Below, in pieces: positions 7,261-13,507 of a stretch of DNA of 14,418 nt. The stretch lies in assembly GCA_023436765.1 (NCBI GenBank), contig JAEZHX010000152.1, forward strand, positions 1 to 14,418, read 5' to 3'. Each line of letters opens with the position of its first letter. The stretch's first letter is position 1. A program made the translations under genes and the position numbers. This DNA comes from Bacillota bacterium (GTDB lineage: Bacteria; Bacillota; Clostridia; Lachnospirales; Lachnospiraceae). The notes beneath the pieces are model-generated. The model saw only the letters and a list, made by a program, of their open reading frames with translations, was not told the DNA's origin and searched no databases.

Positions 7261-8130
7261 TTATCTCCTTCCCTTCGGTGTAAACAAGCCCTCCGGCTTA
7301 AATCTGACAATTGCAATAACAATAATCAGTACAACGATTTGAGCTGTCACACTATTACTGTAGCCACTGATTAAGGATATCGCTTCCTGGATAATAAAGG
7401 AAGAGGCTACCGTTCCAAACAGAGAAGAAACTCCGCCCATAACAACATTCATAAAGGTATTTGTCAGCCAGCTCTCACCGAGCGAATATGTGATCGCTGT
7501 TAGAGGTGCAATGGCCGCACCGGCAAGTCCGGCAAGCCCCATGCCGTGGGAAAAGGTGATGCTGTCAACTTTTCTTGTATCAATGCCAAGACATTCTGTC
7601 ATGGTACGGTTCTGTGTAGTAGAGCGTATTTTAAGACCCATTGTTGTTTTTTTAATTAGTATCAGTGTTGCTGACAGTGCAATCATAGATATTGCACATA
7701 GAATAAGCTTATAGGATTCGATGTAAATGGAACCGATATGAAATACTGTGGACACGGGATACTCCACCTGCTTATAGGATTTGCCAAACACGATAAGTGC
7801 CAGCTGCTTCAGGATAATTGAAATGCCATAGGTAGCCAGCAGAGTTTCTGACAGCTTTCCATAGAAATGGCGTATGATAACCCTCTCCAGAAGCATTCCA
7901 AAGAAAAAGCAAATAAGATATGCAAGTATTAAGGTAATGACAAAGGGGATATGCAGTACGGCGTACAGATAATAGCAAATAAATGCTCCTGACATGAGCA
8001 TTTCCGTATGTGCCAGATTAACAATCTTCATGTAACCCATTATGATTACAAGTCCTAAGGACGTCAGAAGAAGAATAAAGGAGCTGCACATACCAGATAC
8101 CAGCAGCTGGCCAATCAGAGAAGCATTCAT
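7261..8130 (-). CDS. urtB: UrtB-like ABC permease
   Basis: A 289-residue membrane subunit of the LivH/UrtB type, with about eight hydrophobic helices and no signal peptide. It opens with the family pattern SLGLVIIMGYMKIVNLAHTEML (about 25-45, compare GLaiiFGvmgviNmAHGe). A mid-protein coupling loop reads TTMGLKIRSTTQNRTMTECLGID, and a Gly-rich stretch GMGLAGLAGAAIAP follows. AAAGGA stands about 9 bases before the ATG. It is shorter than some proteobacterial UrtB proteins, which carry an extra N-terminal domain; the short form is common in Firmicutes. It heads the membrane part of the operon, after a hairpin-containing gap. Confidence 0.87.
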   Translation of the reverse strand: MNASLIGQLLVSGMCSSFILLLTSLGLVIIMGYMKIVNLAHTEMLMSGAFICYYLYAVLHIPFVITLILAYLICFFFGMLLERVIIRHFYGKLSETLLATYGISIILKQLALIVFGKSYKQVEYPVSTVFHIGSIYIESYKLILCAISMIALSATLILIKKTTMGLKIRSTTQNRTMTECLGIDTRKVDSITFSHGMGLAGLAGAAIAPLTAITYSLGESWLTNTFMNVVMGGVSSLFGTVASSFIIQEAISLISGYSNSVTAQIVVLIIVIAIVRFKPEGLFTPKGRR

Positions 8131-8157
8131 AGTAACTCATCCTTTCACAATATATTT

Positions 8158-8186
8158 GAAGCAGCGAAGAACCGCGATGCTGCTTC
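8158..8186 (-). promoter_or_regulatory. Hairpin just upstream of urtB
   Basis: A perfect 8-bp stem, GAAGCAGC (8158-8165) with GCTGCTTC (8179-8186), has a 13-base loop. It lies about 30 bases before the urtB start in the transcript. No T run follows on the minus strand, so it may be an RNA-processing or stability element and not a terminator. Confidence 0.4.
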
Positions 8187-8248
8187 CATTGTCATGTACT
8201 GAACCTGCTAAGGAGCACAAGTTGTTTCTATTTATCATTGTTATCATT

Positions 8249-8300
8249 AAAATTCCAAGGGTGGCACATGAGTTCTGTAGCTGTCCACCCTTAGAATTTT
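8249..8300 (-). terminator. Intercistronic hairpin/attenuator between the binding-protein gene and urtB
   Basis: A 16-bp stem with one mismatch (8249-8264 with 8285-8300) and a 20-base loop starts 9 bases after the binding-protein stop. On the minus strand the core is AAGGGTGG/CCACCCTT and the stem ends in TTTT. Such elements after a binding-protein gene usually give partial termination or 3'-end protection, so that more binding protein than permease is made. That role is inferred here. Confidence 0.7.
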
Positions 8301-8309
8301 AAATAGTCC

Positions 8310-9503
8310 TTATTTACTTACCGGAATCGGCTTAATTGCATCATCACTTTCATATACAATTGCGATGGTGCCATCCTCCTGAACTAAACCTATTCTTGCC
8401 TTGGAATAGATATGGTTCGTTTCAGGATCTACGGTTATCGTTCCCTGAGGTGCATCAAAGGTTAAATTATCAAAATTAGCTAAGATATTCTCCGTTGAAA
8501 TGTCATCTCCGCATTTCTCCAAAGCCTGTGAAAGTAAATAAACAGAATCATAGGAAGCTTCACCCACTGCTGTTACAGCTGTAGCCTTATTCTCACCAAA
8601 TTCTTTTGCGTAAGCTGCTAAGAAGGCCTTGTTCGCTTCGGATTCAATGGAATTAAAGTAATTGACGGAGGCATAGGTTCCTACTGCCGCAGCTCCGAGC
8701 GCAGTGGAGAAGGACTCATCCATAATGAAGGAGGCTATTGTATACTTTTCTGATAAGCCTGCCGCAGCAAACTGTGTATAGAAGGCAGTACCGCTGTCAC
8801 CATTTAAGTTAGCATAAATGACACAGCCATCATCACCACAGGTATTTTTAATCTTTGCTATGATGTCGGAGAATTCGGTGGTATCGGAGGAAACCAGCTC
8901 ATTTCCTACCACATTACCACCCAGCTCATTTACCAGTGCATTTGCCTGCTCGTTAATACCCGCTGCATAGGTTGTATCCGTTCCGATTAAGTAGAAATTC
9001 TTTGATACATTATCCAGCAGATATGGTACAAATAAATCACCCTGCTGATTCGGTACTGCACCGGTGTATACTACGTATTTATGAGGTGTCTCCCCTTCAT
9101 AGAAGGTGGGATAAACAAGGGGAATCTCATATTCCTCCAGAACCGGCTCTACGGCTACTCTTGATGAGGAGGTGTAAAGACCTACGATTGCAGTAACCTT
9201 ATCCTCCATAATTAACTCCTTAACTACCTTTACTGCTGTATCCGCATCTGTGGCATAATCCTTTACCACATATTCGATTTTCTTACCGTTAATTCCGCCC
9301 TTTTCATTGATCTGATTAATTGCCAGAACAGCAGAATTATACATACATTCCTCACTGATTGCCGTCCCTCCTGTTAGTGAAAATACCAAGCCTAGTTTAA
9401 TTGTGTCCGAGGCCGCTTCCTTCTTCCCACATCCGGTGAAGCCTGCCACCAATAGCGCAGCCACTACGAGCATTGTCGTAATTCTCTTTACTGCTTTCAT
9501 CAT
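8310..9503 (-). CDS. urtA: UrtA-like substrate-binding lipoprotein
   Basis: The extracellular solute receptor of the importer, 397 residues. A basic N-terminus (MMKAVKR), a hydrophobic stretch and the lipobox FTGC (lipid-bearing Cys25) show a membrane-anchored lipoprotein. It is a two-lobed type I periplasmic-binding fold. Stretches close to UrtA are YTGAVPNQQ (146-154), the PTFYEGE loop (132-138), the ELGGNVVG turn, and FDAPQGTITVDPETNHIYSKARIG near the C-terminus. In UrtA/AmiC/FmdD the loop after the G-x-D turn usually carries Tyr/Phe-Pro-Arg; here it reads GTDTTYAAGINEQ (174-186), closer to LivJ-type proteins. The ligand may therefore not be urea. Two adjacent ATGs (9503 and 9500) share the AAGGAG; the second has the better spacing (7 bases). 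It starts 32 bases after the deaminase stop. Confidence 0.85.
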   Translation of the reverse strand: MMKAVKRITTMLVVAALLVAGFTGCGKKEAASDTIKLGLVFSLTGGTAISEECMYNSAVLAINQINEKGGINGKKIEYVVKDYATDADTAVKVVKELIMEDKVTAIVGLYTSSSRVAVEPVLEEYEIPLVYPTFYEGETPHKYVVYTGAVPNQQGDLFVPYLLDNVSKNFYLIGTDTTYAAGINEQANALVNELGGNVVGNELVSSDTTEFSDIIAKIKNTCGDDGCVIYANLNGDSGTAFYTQFAAAGLSEKYTIASFIMDESFSTALGAAAVGTYASVNYFNSIESEANKAFLAAYAKEFGENKATAVTAVGEASYDSVYLLSQALEKCGDDISTENILANFDNLTFDAPQGTITVDPETNHIYSKARIGLVQEDGTIAIVYESDDAIKPIPVSK

Positions 9504-9535
9504 AATTCTCCTTCCTTATACATTGTTTACATAGA

Positions 9536-10777
9536 TTAAAACTTAACGGTTGCAACAGCGGGAGTCTTCTCCATAATTGTCTTACCGTTATGAACGGATA
9601 GAATAACAGGGCTTTGGAAACGTATCACTTCATAATCATCCCTTCCCTCTAACAGGATGAAGTTCGCAGGCTTCCCAACCTCAATTCCATAGGACTCTTC
9701 CACACAGAGGTTTCTGGCACCATTCACTGATATAAAATCCAGACAATGCTTTAAATCCTCATAGCCCATCATATGTCCTGCATGAATTCCCATCTCAAGT
9801 ATACGCAACAGATTACCCACACCGATCGGATACCAGGGATCAGCAATAGAATCCTGTCCCAGCGCTATGTTCATACCTGCATCCGCGATCTCTTTGATTC
9901 TGGTAATCCCCCTTCTCTTGGGGAAGGAATCAAATCTTCCCTGAAGATGCATGCTTTCAGTCGGGCAGGAATTGAAGTTGATTCCAGATTCCCTCAACAG
10001 TCGGAACAGCTTGCTGGAATAAGCATCATTATAAGAACCCATGGCACAGGTATGTGCCGCAACAGTTCTAGCGCCCCAGCCTCTCTGCCAAGCCTCTGCT
10101 GCCAGACTTTCCAGACATCTGGATTGTTCATCATCCGTCTCGTCACAGTGAACATCAACCATGGCATCATATTTTTGAGCCAGATCAAACATAAATTGGA
10201 TGGACTGGACCCCTAACTCCCTGGTAAATTCATAATGAGGTATTCCTCCGACACAGTCGGCTCCCATATCCATTGCCTTCATCATTAGTTCTTTGCCACC
10301 TCTGACGGACATGATTCCGTTCTGCGGAAAGGCAACGGTTTGAAGCTCAATGGTTCCTTTCATCTCTTCCTTTAATTCCTCCAGCGCCTCCACTCCCTTC
10401 ATAGAGGTCTCCGTTACATCCACATGGGTTCTGACGAACTGGACACCATACTCTGCCATCAGTCTTAAGGCTGTTTTGGCTCTTTCCTTAATCTCTGATA
10501 CAACAAGAGTCTGTGTTGTCTTATATTCGTGCCAGGTGCTAATTCCCTCAAATAAGGTTCCGGACATATTGTAATGAGGAATTCCTGCCGTTAACACACA
10601 GTCCAGATGGATATGGGGCTCTACAAAGGGAGGCATTAGCATCCGTCCCTCAGCAAAATATGCCTCCGCCGGTACCTCCTTCCTCCCTTGTTCAATAATG
10701 GAGGTAAAGATACCCTTTTCATAAGTTACGTCAAAGAGGCCTTCTTTTCCTCTGATTCTGCATCCTGCTATTACCAT
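9536..10777 (-). CDS. CodA-like amidohydrolase (cytosine/creatinine deaminase family)
   Basis: A 413-residue cytoplasmic metal-dependent hydrolase that follows E. coli cytosine deaminase CodA closely over its whole length. Shared blocks include PPFVEPHIHLD, SGTLFEGI, VRTHVDV, VAFPQ, DVHCDETDDEQSR and HLQGRFD-x-x-PKRRGITR. Metal and catalytic residues are present: H55 and H57, H210, E213, H242 and D309, plus the pyrimidine-binding Gln equivalent Q152 and W315. The stretch that reads GHDDVFDPWYP in CodA reads GQDSIADPWYP here (Q308, D309, S310), so the His before the metal Asp and the Asp after it are both changed. Family members deaminate cytosine, creatinine or isoguanine, or hydrolyse triazine amines; the substrate here is open. 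AGGAG stands 8 bases before the ATG. It lies between the regulator and the importer, suggesting it acts on what the importer brings in and releases ammonia. Confidence 0.85.
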   Translation of the reverse strand: MVIAGCRIRGKEGLFDVTYEKGIFTSIIEQGRKEVPAEAYFAEGRMLMPPFVEPHIHLDCVLTAGIPHYNMSGTLFEGISTWHEYKTTQTLVVSEIKERAKTALRLMAEYGVQFVRTHVDVTETSMKGVEALEELKEEMKGTIELQTVAFPQNGIMSVRGGKELMMKAMDMGADCVGGIPHYEFTRELGVQSIQFMFDLAQKYDAMVDVHCDETDDEQSRCLESLAAEAWQRGWGARTVAAHTCAMGSYNDAYSSKLFRLLRESGINFNSCPTESMHLQGRFDSFPKRRGITRIKEIADAGMNIALGQDSIADPWYPIGVGNLLRILEMGIHAGHMMGYEDLKHCLDFISVNGARNLCVEESYGIEVGKPANFILLEGRDDYEVIRFQSPVILSVHNGKTIMEKTPAVATVKF

Positions 10778-10832
10778 TATTTATCTCCTTCCTGATACCT
10801 TTCTTCCAGTCATTTCATCTAAGATTACCGGG

Positions 10833-11567
10833 TCATAATTGTCCATAGTAATCCAAGGCCTTAAAAATATTATAAAATTCATTCCTTACCTCAACTGCAT
10901 TAATATTCGTGTCTAAAAGTGCGGCTATTTTTTTTAGTCGGTTTATCACTGTGTTCCTATGGATATACATAAATTTTGACGTATGATGAATATCATTATT
11001 ACATTCAAGATAGCATTGTAAAGTTCTAGCATACTCAGATTTCAGTACCCTGTCAGCCTCCATTAAGGGCTGCAGCTTCATCCAGCAATAGGATAAAATA
11101 TCCTCCTTTTTCTTTCCTGATAACATTAGTTCAAATAAAGACTGCTCCATAAAATCGTCATGCTCCCGGTTCTTCTCTCTATCATTAACGATAAATCTTG
11201 ATATCTCCTGTGTGACATCAATGAGTTTTAGACGAAAGGGCATTTTAAACAACGCAAGGGAATGCTCCTCGGAAAATCTAACGACTGATTTGGGAATGGA
11301 CTTGATATAATCCTCCCCTTGAAGCATGACCACACCCGCAATATCATTTCGAGCTGCCTCCTCCATTAAGGCCAACAGCCCCCGTTCGGAAATGTCCTCC
11401 TTGGCACCAATGACAAAAATTAACTCTCCTCCATGAATCCATTCTGAGATTGTATCCATGTTCTTGATAAATGGCCAGGTAACCGGATGATCCAGCCCGG
11501 CACCACCGCCAAGAAGCTTCAGATTAGAACATATCTCCAATTCCATGATGTCTCTGCAGGTTACCAT
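10833..11567 (-). CDS. Compact PucR-family transcriptional regulator
   Basis: A 244-residue regulator. Residues 1-125 form the PucR N-terminal domain, with its standard opening (MVTCRDIMELEICSNLKLLGGGAGLDHPVTW), GGELIFVIG and the GVVML strand. The C-terminal 60 residues form the PucR/CdaR helix-turn-helix, ARTLQCYLECNNDIHHTSKFM then YIHRNTVINRLKKI. I chose the ATG at 11567 because GAGGTGAGGAG lies just before it and the PucR domain begins exactly there; the longer frame from 11624 lies inside a dyad and has no ribosome site. Full PucR proteins are about 500 residues with a central GGDEF-like region; that region is missing here. Relatives control purine, allantoin or other nitrogen-compound catabolism. 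As first gene of the operon it probably regulates the deaminase and importer, and possibly itself. Confidence 0.85.
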   Translation of the reverse strand: MVTCRDIMELEICSNLKLLGGGAGLDHPVTWPFIKNMDTISEWIHGGELIFVIGAKEDISERGLLALMEEAARNDIAGVVMLQGEDYIKSIPKSVVRFSEEHSLALFKMPFRLKLIDVTQEISRFIVNDREKNREHDDFMEQSLFELMLSGKKKEDILSYCWMKLQPLMEADRVLKSEYARTLQCYLECNNDIHHTSKFMYIHRNTVINRLKKIAALLDTNINAVEVRNEFYNIFKALDYYGQL

Positions 11568-11596
11568 ATGGCTCCTCACCTCATTTCTCATTACAT

Positions 11597-11656
11597 AAAA
11601 ATAAGCCATATGCACAGTTGGCATAGAACACCCTGTTGTGCATATGACTTATTTTT
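11597..11656 (-). promoter_or_regulatory. Long dyad in the pucR leader (attenuator or operator)
   Basis: A 20-bp inverted repeat, 11597-11616 with 11637-11656, has one non-Watson-Crick position, which becomes a G-U pair in the minus-strand RNA. The loop is 20 bases. In the transcript it is followed by UUUUU and sits about 30 bases before the pucR start, so it could act as a leader terminator. Its arms also carry TATGCACA and TGTGCATA, so it could equally be a protein-binding dyad. On the plus strand it ends in eight Ts, but no plus-strand gene reaches it. Confidence 0.6.
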
Positions 11657-11660
11657 TTTC

Positions 11661-11702
11661 ATAATAAAGGTGCCAGATATCTCTATCTAACACCTTTGTT
11701 AT
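11661..11702 (-). promoter_or_regulatory. Second hairpin in the pucR leader
   Basis: A 12-bp stem, ATAATAAAGGTG (11661-11672) with CACCTTTGTTAT (11691-11702), has one T/G position. It encloses a further AGATA/TATCT stem. It lies in the first part of the presumed pucR leader, directly before the long dyad. No known riboswitch class is recognised in it. Confidence 0.5.
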
Positions 11703-11727
11703 TGTTCATCTCATTATGATGTGTCTG

Positions 11728-11756
11728 ATTGTAAGACAAAAAATTGCATTTGTCAA
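11728..11756 (-). promoter_or_regulatory. Promoter of the pucR-deaminase-urt operon
   Basis: On the minus strand TTGACA (11751-11756) is separated by exactly 17 bases from TACAAT (11728-11733). That is a perfect -35 and a 5/6 -10, one of the best sigma-A promoters in the window. The start would fall near 11721, giving a structured leader of about 150 bases before pucR. Just upstream of the -35 is the palindrome TGTGCACA (11764-11771). Confidence 0.8.
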
Positions 11757-11763
11757 TGTACTC

Positions 11764-11771
11764 TGTGCACA
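11764..11771. promoter_or_regulatory. TGTGCACA palindrome next to the pucR -35
   Basis: An 8-bp perfect palindrome lies 7 bases upstream of the -35 hexamer. Its half TGTGCA recurs in both arms of the leader dyad (11611-11616 on the minus strand and 11637-11642 on the plus strand). This makes it a candidate regulator site, perhaps for PucR itself. The assignment rests on recurrence alone. Confidence 0.35.
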
Positions 11772-11862
11772 TTTAGAAGACAATTTTTAAATTTGAGGTA
11801 ACTTGGGCAGTTGTCGCTCTGAGTTAGTGCGACTGATAGACAACAATAGCTAAAATGACAAC

Positions 11863-11910
11863 AAAAAAGGAATACCGTCAAGTGCAAAGCCTTGATTTTC
11901 GGTATTCCTT
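11863..11910 (-). terminator. Intrinsic terminator of ssrA
   Basis: On the minus strand an 11-bp perfect stem, AAGGAATACCG (complement of 11900-11910) with CGGTATTCCTT (complement of 11867-11877), is followed by a run of Ts. An inner TCAAG/CTTGA pairing strengthens it. It begins 6 bases after the mature tmRNA 3' end. Confidence 0.88.
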
Positions 11911-11916
11911 AGATAA

Positions 11917-12276
11917 TGGAGCTGAGGGGAGTTGAACCCCTGTCCGAAAGCCCATTCATTGCCGCTTCTCCCATTACAGTCTATCTTTTATGCGAACCCG
12001 AAGTTCACTTTTCCCTCCGTCGGACGCCGGTAGACAGGCTTCCGAGTTCAGTAGCTTCATAAATCTTTTACCATCTCAAAGCTTTTATGATAAAGGTCCC
12101 CGCTAATTTGATGCCGAGGTCTTAAGCCGCGAGTTACTTAAGGTCGACAGCTGCCACTAGGCAGCGTACGCTAAATTATCGTCTGCGTTTAATTTTATTT
12201 CTAAGTTGATGACGCAGTCCTAGTCTGCGAATGGCTACCGCAACTTCAAAACCCCCGTCGAAACCAGTACAACCCC
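11917..12276 (-). ncRNA. ssrA: Transfer-messenger RNA (tmRNA, SsrA)
   Basis: About 360 bases. The 5' end GGGGTTG pairs with the 3' CAGCTCC to make a 7-bp acceptor stem. The 5' region carries the conserved GGTTTCGACGGGGG block and the 3' region carries a T-arm with loop TTCAACT. The tag reading frame (12157-12186) is GCA GAC GAT AAT TTA GCG TAC GCT GCC TAG, giving ADDNLAYAA after the alanine carried by the tmRNA itself. The AYAA end is a typical degradation signal. The genome does not encode CCA: after the discriminator A comes TTA, so CCA must be added by the tRNA nucleotidyltransferase. With SmpB it frees stalled ribosomes and tags the incomplete protein. The 5' end would be made by RNase P from a precursor with a leader of about 35 bases. 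Confidence 0.95.
12157..12186 (-). other. tmRNA tag reading frame, ADDNLAYAA-stop
   Basis: The internal message of tmRNA has nine codons plus TAG, starting with the resume codon GCA. The second residue is Asp where many clostridial tags have Asn; the last five residues (LAYAA) follow the common clostridial pattern. Confidence 0.9.
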
Positions 12277-12317
12277 GTTATATAAGATTGTTATTTAGGT
12301 CTCACAGACGTGTAACA

Positions 12318-12346
12318 ATAATAATATAATATTGCTGAAATGTCAA
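12318..12346 (-). promoter_or_regulatory. ssrA promoter
   Basis: On the minus strand TTGACA (12341-12346) stands 17 bases before TATTAT (12318-12323). A start near 12311 gives a precursor leader of about 35 bases before the mature tmRNA 5' end at 12276. The strong match fits an abundant, constitutive RNA. Confidence 0.75.
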
Positions 12347-12372
12347 TACGTGCAAGTAAGTAAATATTTGTA

Positions 12373-12391
12373 ATTTGATATTTAATCAAAT
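12373..12391. repeat. AT-rich dyad between the hypothetical gene and ssrA promoter
   Basis: ATTTGAT and ATCAAAT form a perfect 7-bp inverted repeat around five bases, 18 bases after the stop of the preceding gene. It lacks GC pairs and a clear T run, so it is at best a weak terminator for that gene, or a binding site near the ssrA promoter. Confidence 0.3.
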
Positions 12392-12409
12392 GCTCTTAAT
12401 TATGTACTG

Positions 12410-12940
12410 TTAAACCTTAAGTGTGATATACATCTTCCGGCTATTATCAACAGAGGTGTTGATCTCTATCTCATGGTCCGCATTGATATATGCATAATTT
12501 CCATGGTTCACACCGGAGGGACAATTATAACAGCGTTTTCCGTCGTGTTCTACTAAGCATTGTACCAGCTCTCCGCTGTCGACAAAGGTTTTGTGTACGC
12601 AGTCAATATATGCCGTAAGGCTACTGCAGTATACCAAAGGAATGATTTCAAAACCATGTCTGCTCAGATCAATCGTATCCTTTACCTCAAAGCTGCTATC
12701 ATCCAGGCAACCCTCAATACTATCAACCATCTCACGTAACACGCTTATGGAGAATAGCTTCTTATCCATGTTAAAAGTAAACATACTGTCTTCCCCGGAG
12801 TCCTTCAATATGATTGCTCCGTTTTCAACCTCCTCTTCAAGTAAATCCTGATAGATATGATTGAGTATCTCTTTTGCCTGCTCATAACCCATTCCCAGGG
12901 TTATCCCCTCACCTTTGATACGAAAACCAATATAATTCAT
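12410..12940 (-). CDS. Conserved-looking hypothetical protein, Cys-containing, between smpB and ssrA
   Basis: I do not recognise this 176-residue protein. It is soluble, mildly acidic, with no signal peptide or membrane helix. The first half looks alpha/beta, with an acidic helix YEQAKEILNHIYQDLLEEEVENG (about 19-41). The second half holds most of the six cysteines (C78, C105, C114, C128, C137, C140). C137 and C140 form CYNC, followed by PSGVNHGNYAYINADHEI, which could be a metal or disulfide site, though a full four-Cys zinc site is not obvious. GAGG about 9 bases before the ATG supports the start. It follows smpB by about 100 bases with no promoter or terminator that I can see, so it may be cotranscribed with rnr-smpB. 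No function is assigned. Confidence 0.75.
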   Translation of the reverse strand: MNYIGFRIKGEGITLGMGYEQAKEILNHIYQDLLEEEVENGAIILKDSGEDSMFTFNMDKKLFSISVLREMVDSIEGCLDDSSFEVKDTIDLSRHGFEIIPLVYCSSLTAYIDCVHKTFVDSGELVQCLVEHDGKRCYNCPSGVNHGNYAYINADHEIEINTSVDNSRKMYITLKV

Positions 12941-12986
12941 CTTTCCATACCTCTTATCCTTAGTATTTTTTTATTAACCCTGCAGG

Positions 12987-13007
12987 GCCAATGAGGCTAT
13001 GCCTCAG
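12987..13007. repeat. Small inverted repeats in the smpB-hypothetical gap
   Basis: The roughly 100-base gap holds a TGAGGC/GCCTCA stem with a 3-base loop, about 12991-13005, and close to it a CCCTGCAGGG palindrome near 12978-12987. There is no T run after either on the minus strand, so termination is unlikely. The gap shows no promoter. Confidence 0.35.
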
Positions 13008-13042
13008 GTAATCTGAGCACTATTCAGAAACAGATTTTCCTC

Positions 13043-13507
13043 CTAATACAGGTTCTTTACCTTGAAATCCTTCTCTGCTTCCCTTCGCATATCCTTCTTC
13101 GCGATATCCTCTCGCTTATCATATAGCTTCTTACCACGGGCAAGACCAATCTCCACCTTCACCAAGCTACCCTTAAAATATATCTGCAACGGTACCAGAG
13201 TATAGCCCTTCTGTGCCAGCTGACCATTGATCTTATTGATCTGGAACTTATGAAGCAGGAGCTTCCTTACTCTTAAGGGATCCTTATTAAAGATGTTACC
13301 CTTCTCGTATGGGCTGATATGCATCCCATAGATATAGACCTCCCCGTTTTCAATCCGCAGGAAGGATTCCTTGATGCTACATTTGCCCATACGAAGGGAC
13401 TTTACTTCTGTACCGTGTAAAGCAATGCCTGCCTCGTACTTATCCTCGATAAAGTAGTCAAAATACGCCTTCTTATTATTGGCTACCAGCTTAATATTTT
13501 CCCCCAC
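13043..13507 (-). CDS. smpB: SsrA-binding protein SmpB
   Basis: A 154-residue partner of tmRNA that delivers it to the empty A site of stalled ribosomes. Family blocks are clear: the N-terminal ANNKKAYFDYFIEDKYEAGIALHGTEVKSLR (about 9-39), the KESFLRIENGEVYIYGMHISPY strand region, RVRKLLLHK, and the basic C-terminal tail RGKKLYDKREDIAKKDMRREAEKD. That tail enters the mRNA channel in place of codon-anticodon pairing. The length is standard. The start is GTG at 13507, directly after the rnr TAA with no gap. A GGAGG 11 bases upstream, inside rnr, is the only ribosome site, so translational coupling to rnr is likely. It is physically close to ssrA, its RNA partner. Confidence 0.97.
   Translation of the reverse strand: MGENIKLVANNKKAYFDYFIEDKYEAGIALHGTEVKSLRMGKCSIKESFLRIENGEVYIYGMHISPYEKGNIFNKDPLRVRKLLLHKFQINKINGQLAQKGYTLVPLQIYFKGSLVKVEIGLARGKKLYDKREDIAKKDMRREAEKDFKVKNLY

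Noticed and set aside
9773..10216. 147-codon plus-strand frame inside the deaminase gene
   Set aside because: Antisense to a gene with strong CodA similarity throughout; no ribosome site and no family resemblance.
11568..11624. Longer start of pucR (19 extra residues)
   Set aside because: The extension lies in the leader dyad, has no ribosome site, and precedes the standard beginning of the PucR domain, where a good ribosome site is found.
11597..11720. Guanidine (ykkC-type) or purine riboswitch in the pucR leader
   Set aside because: The context (urea-type importer, amidohydrolase) made this attractive, but none of the conserved ACGR loops or purine-aptamer core bases is visible.
11811..11852. 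GTTGTC/GACAAC and GTCGC/GCGAC pairings between the ssrA terminator and the pucR promoter, as a small RNA
   Set aside because: The stems are short and compete with each other; no promoter or terminator pair frames them.
13039..13045. AGGAGG directly at the smpB stop codon, suggesting another small gene
   Set aside because: No ATG, GTG or TTG stands at the right distance; a CTG frame would give only nine codons before a stop.
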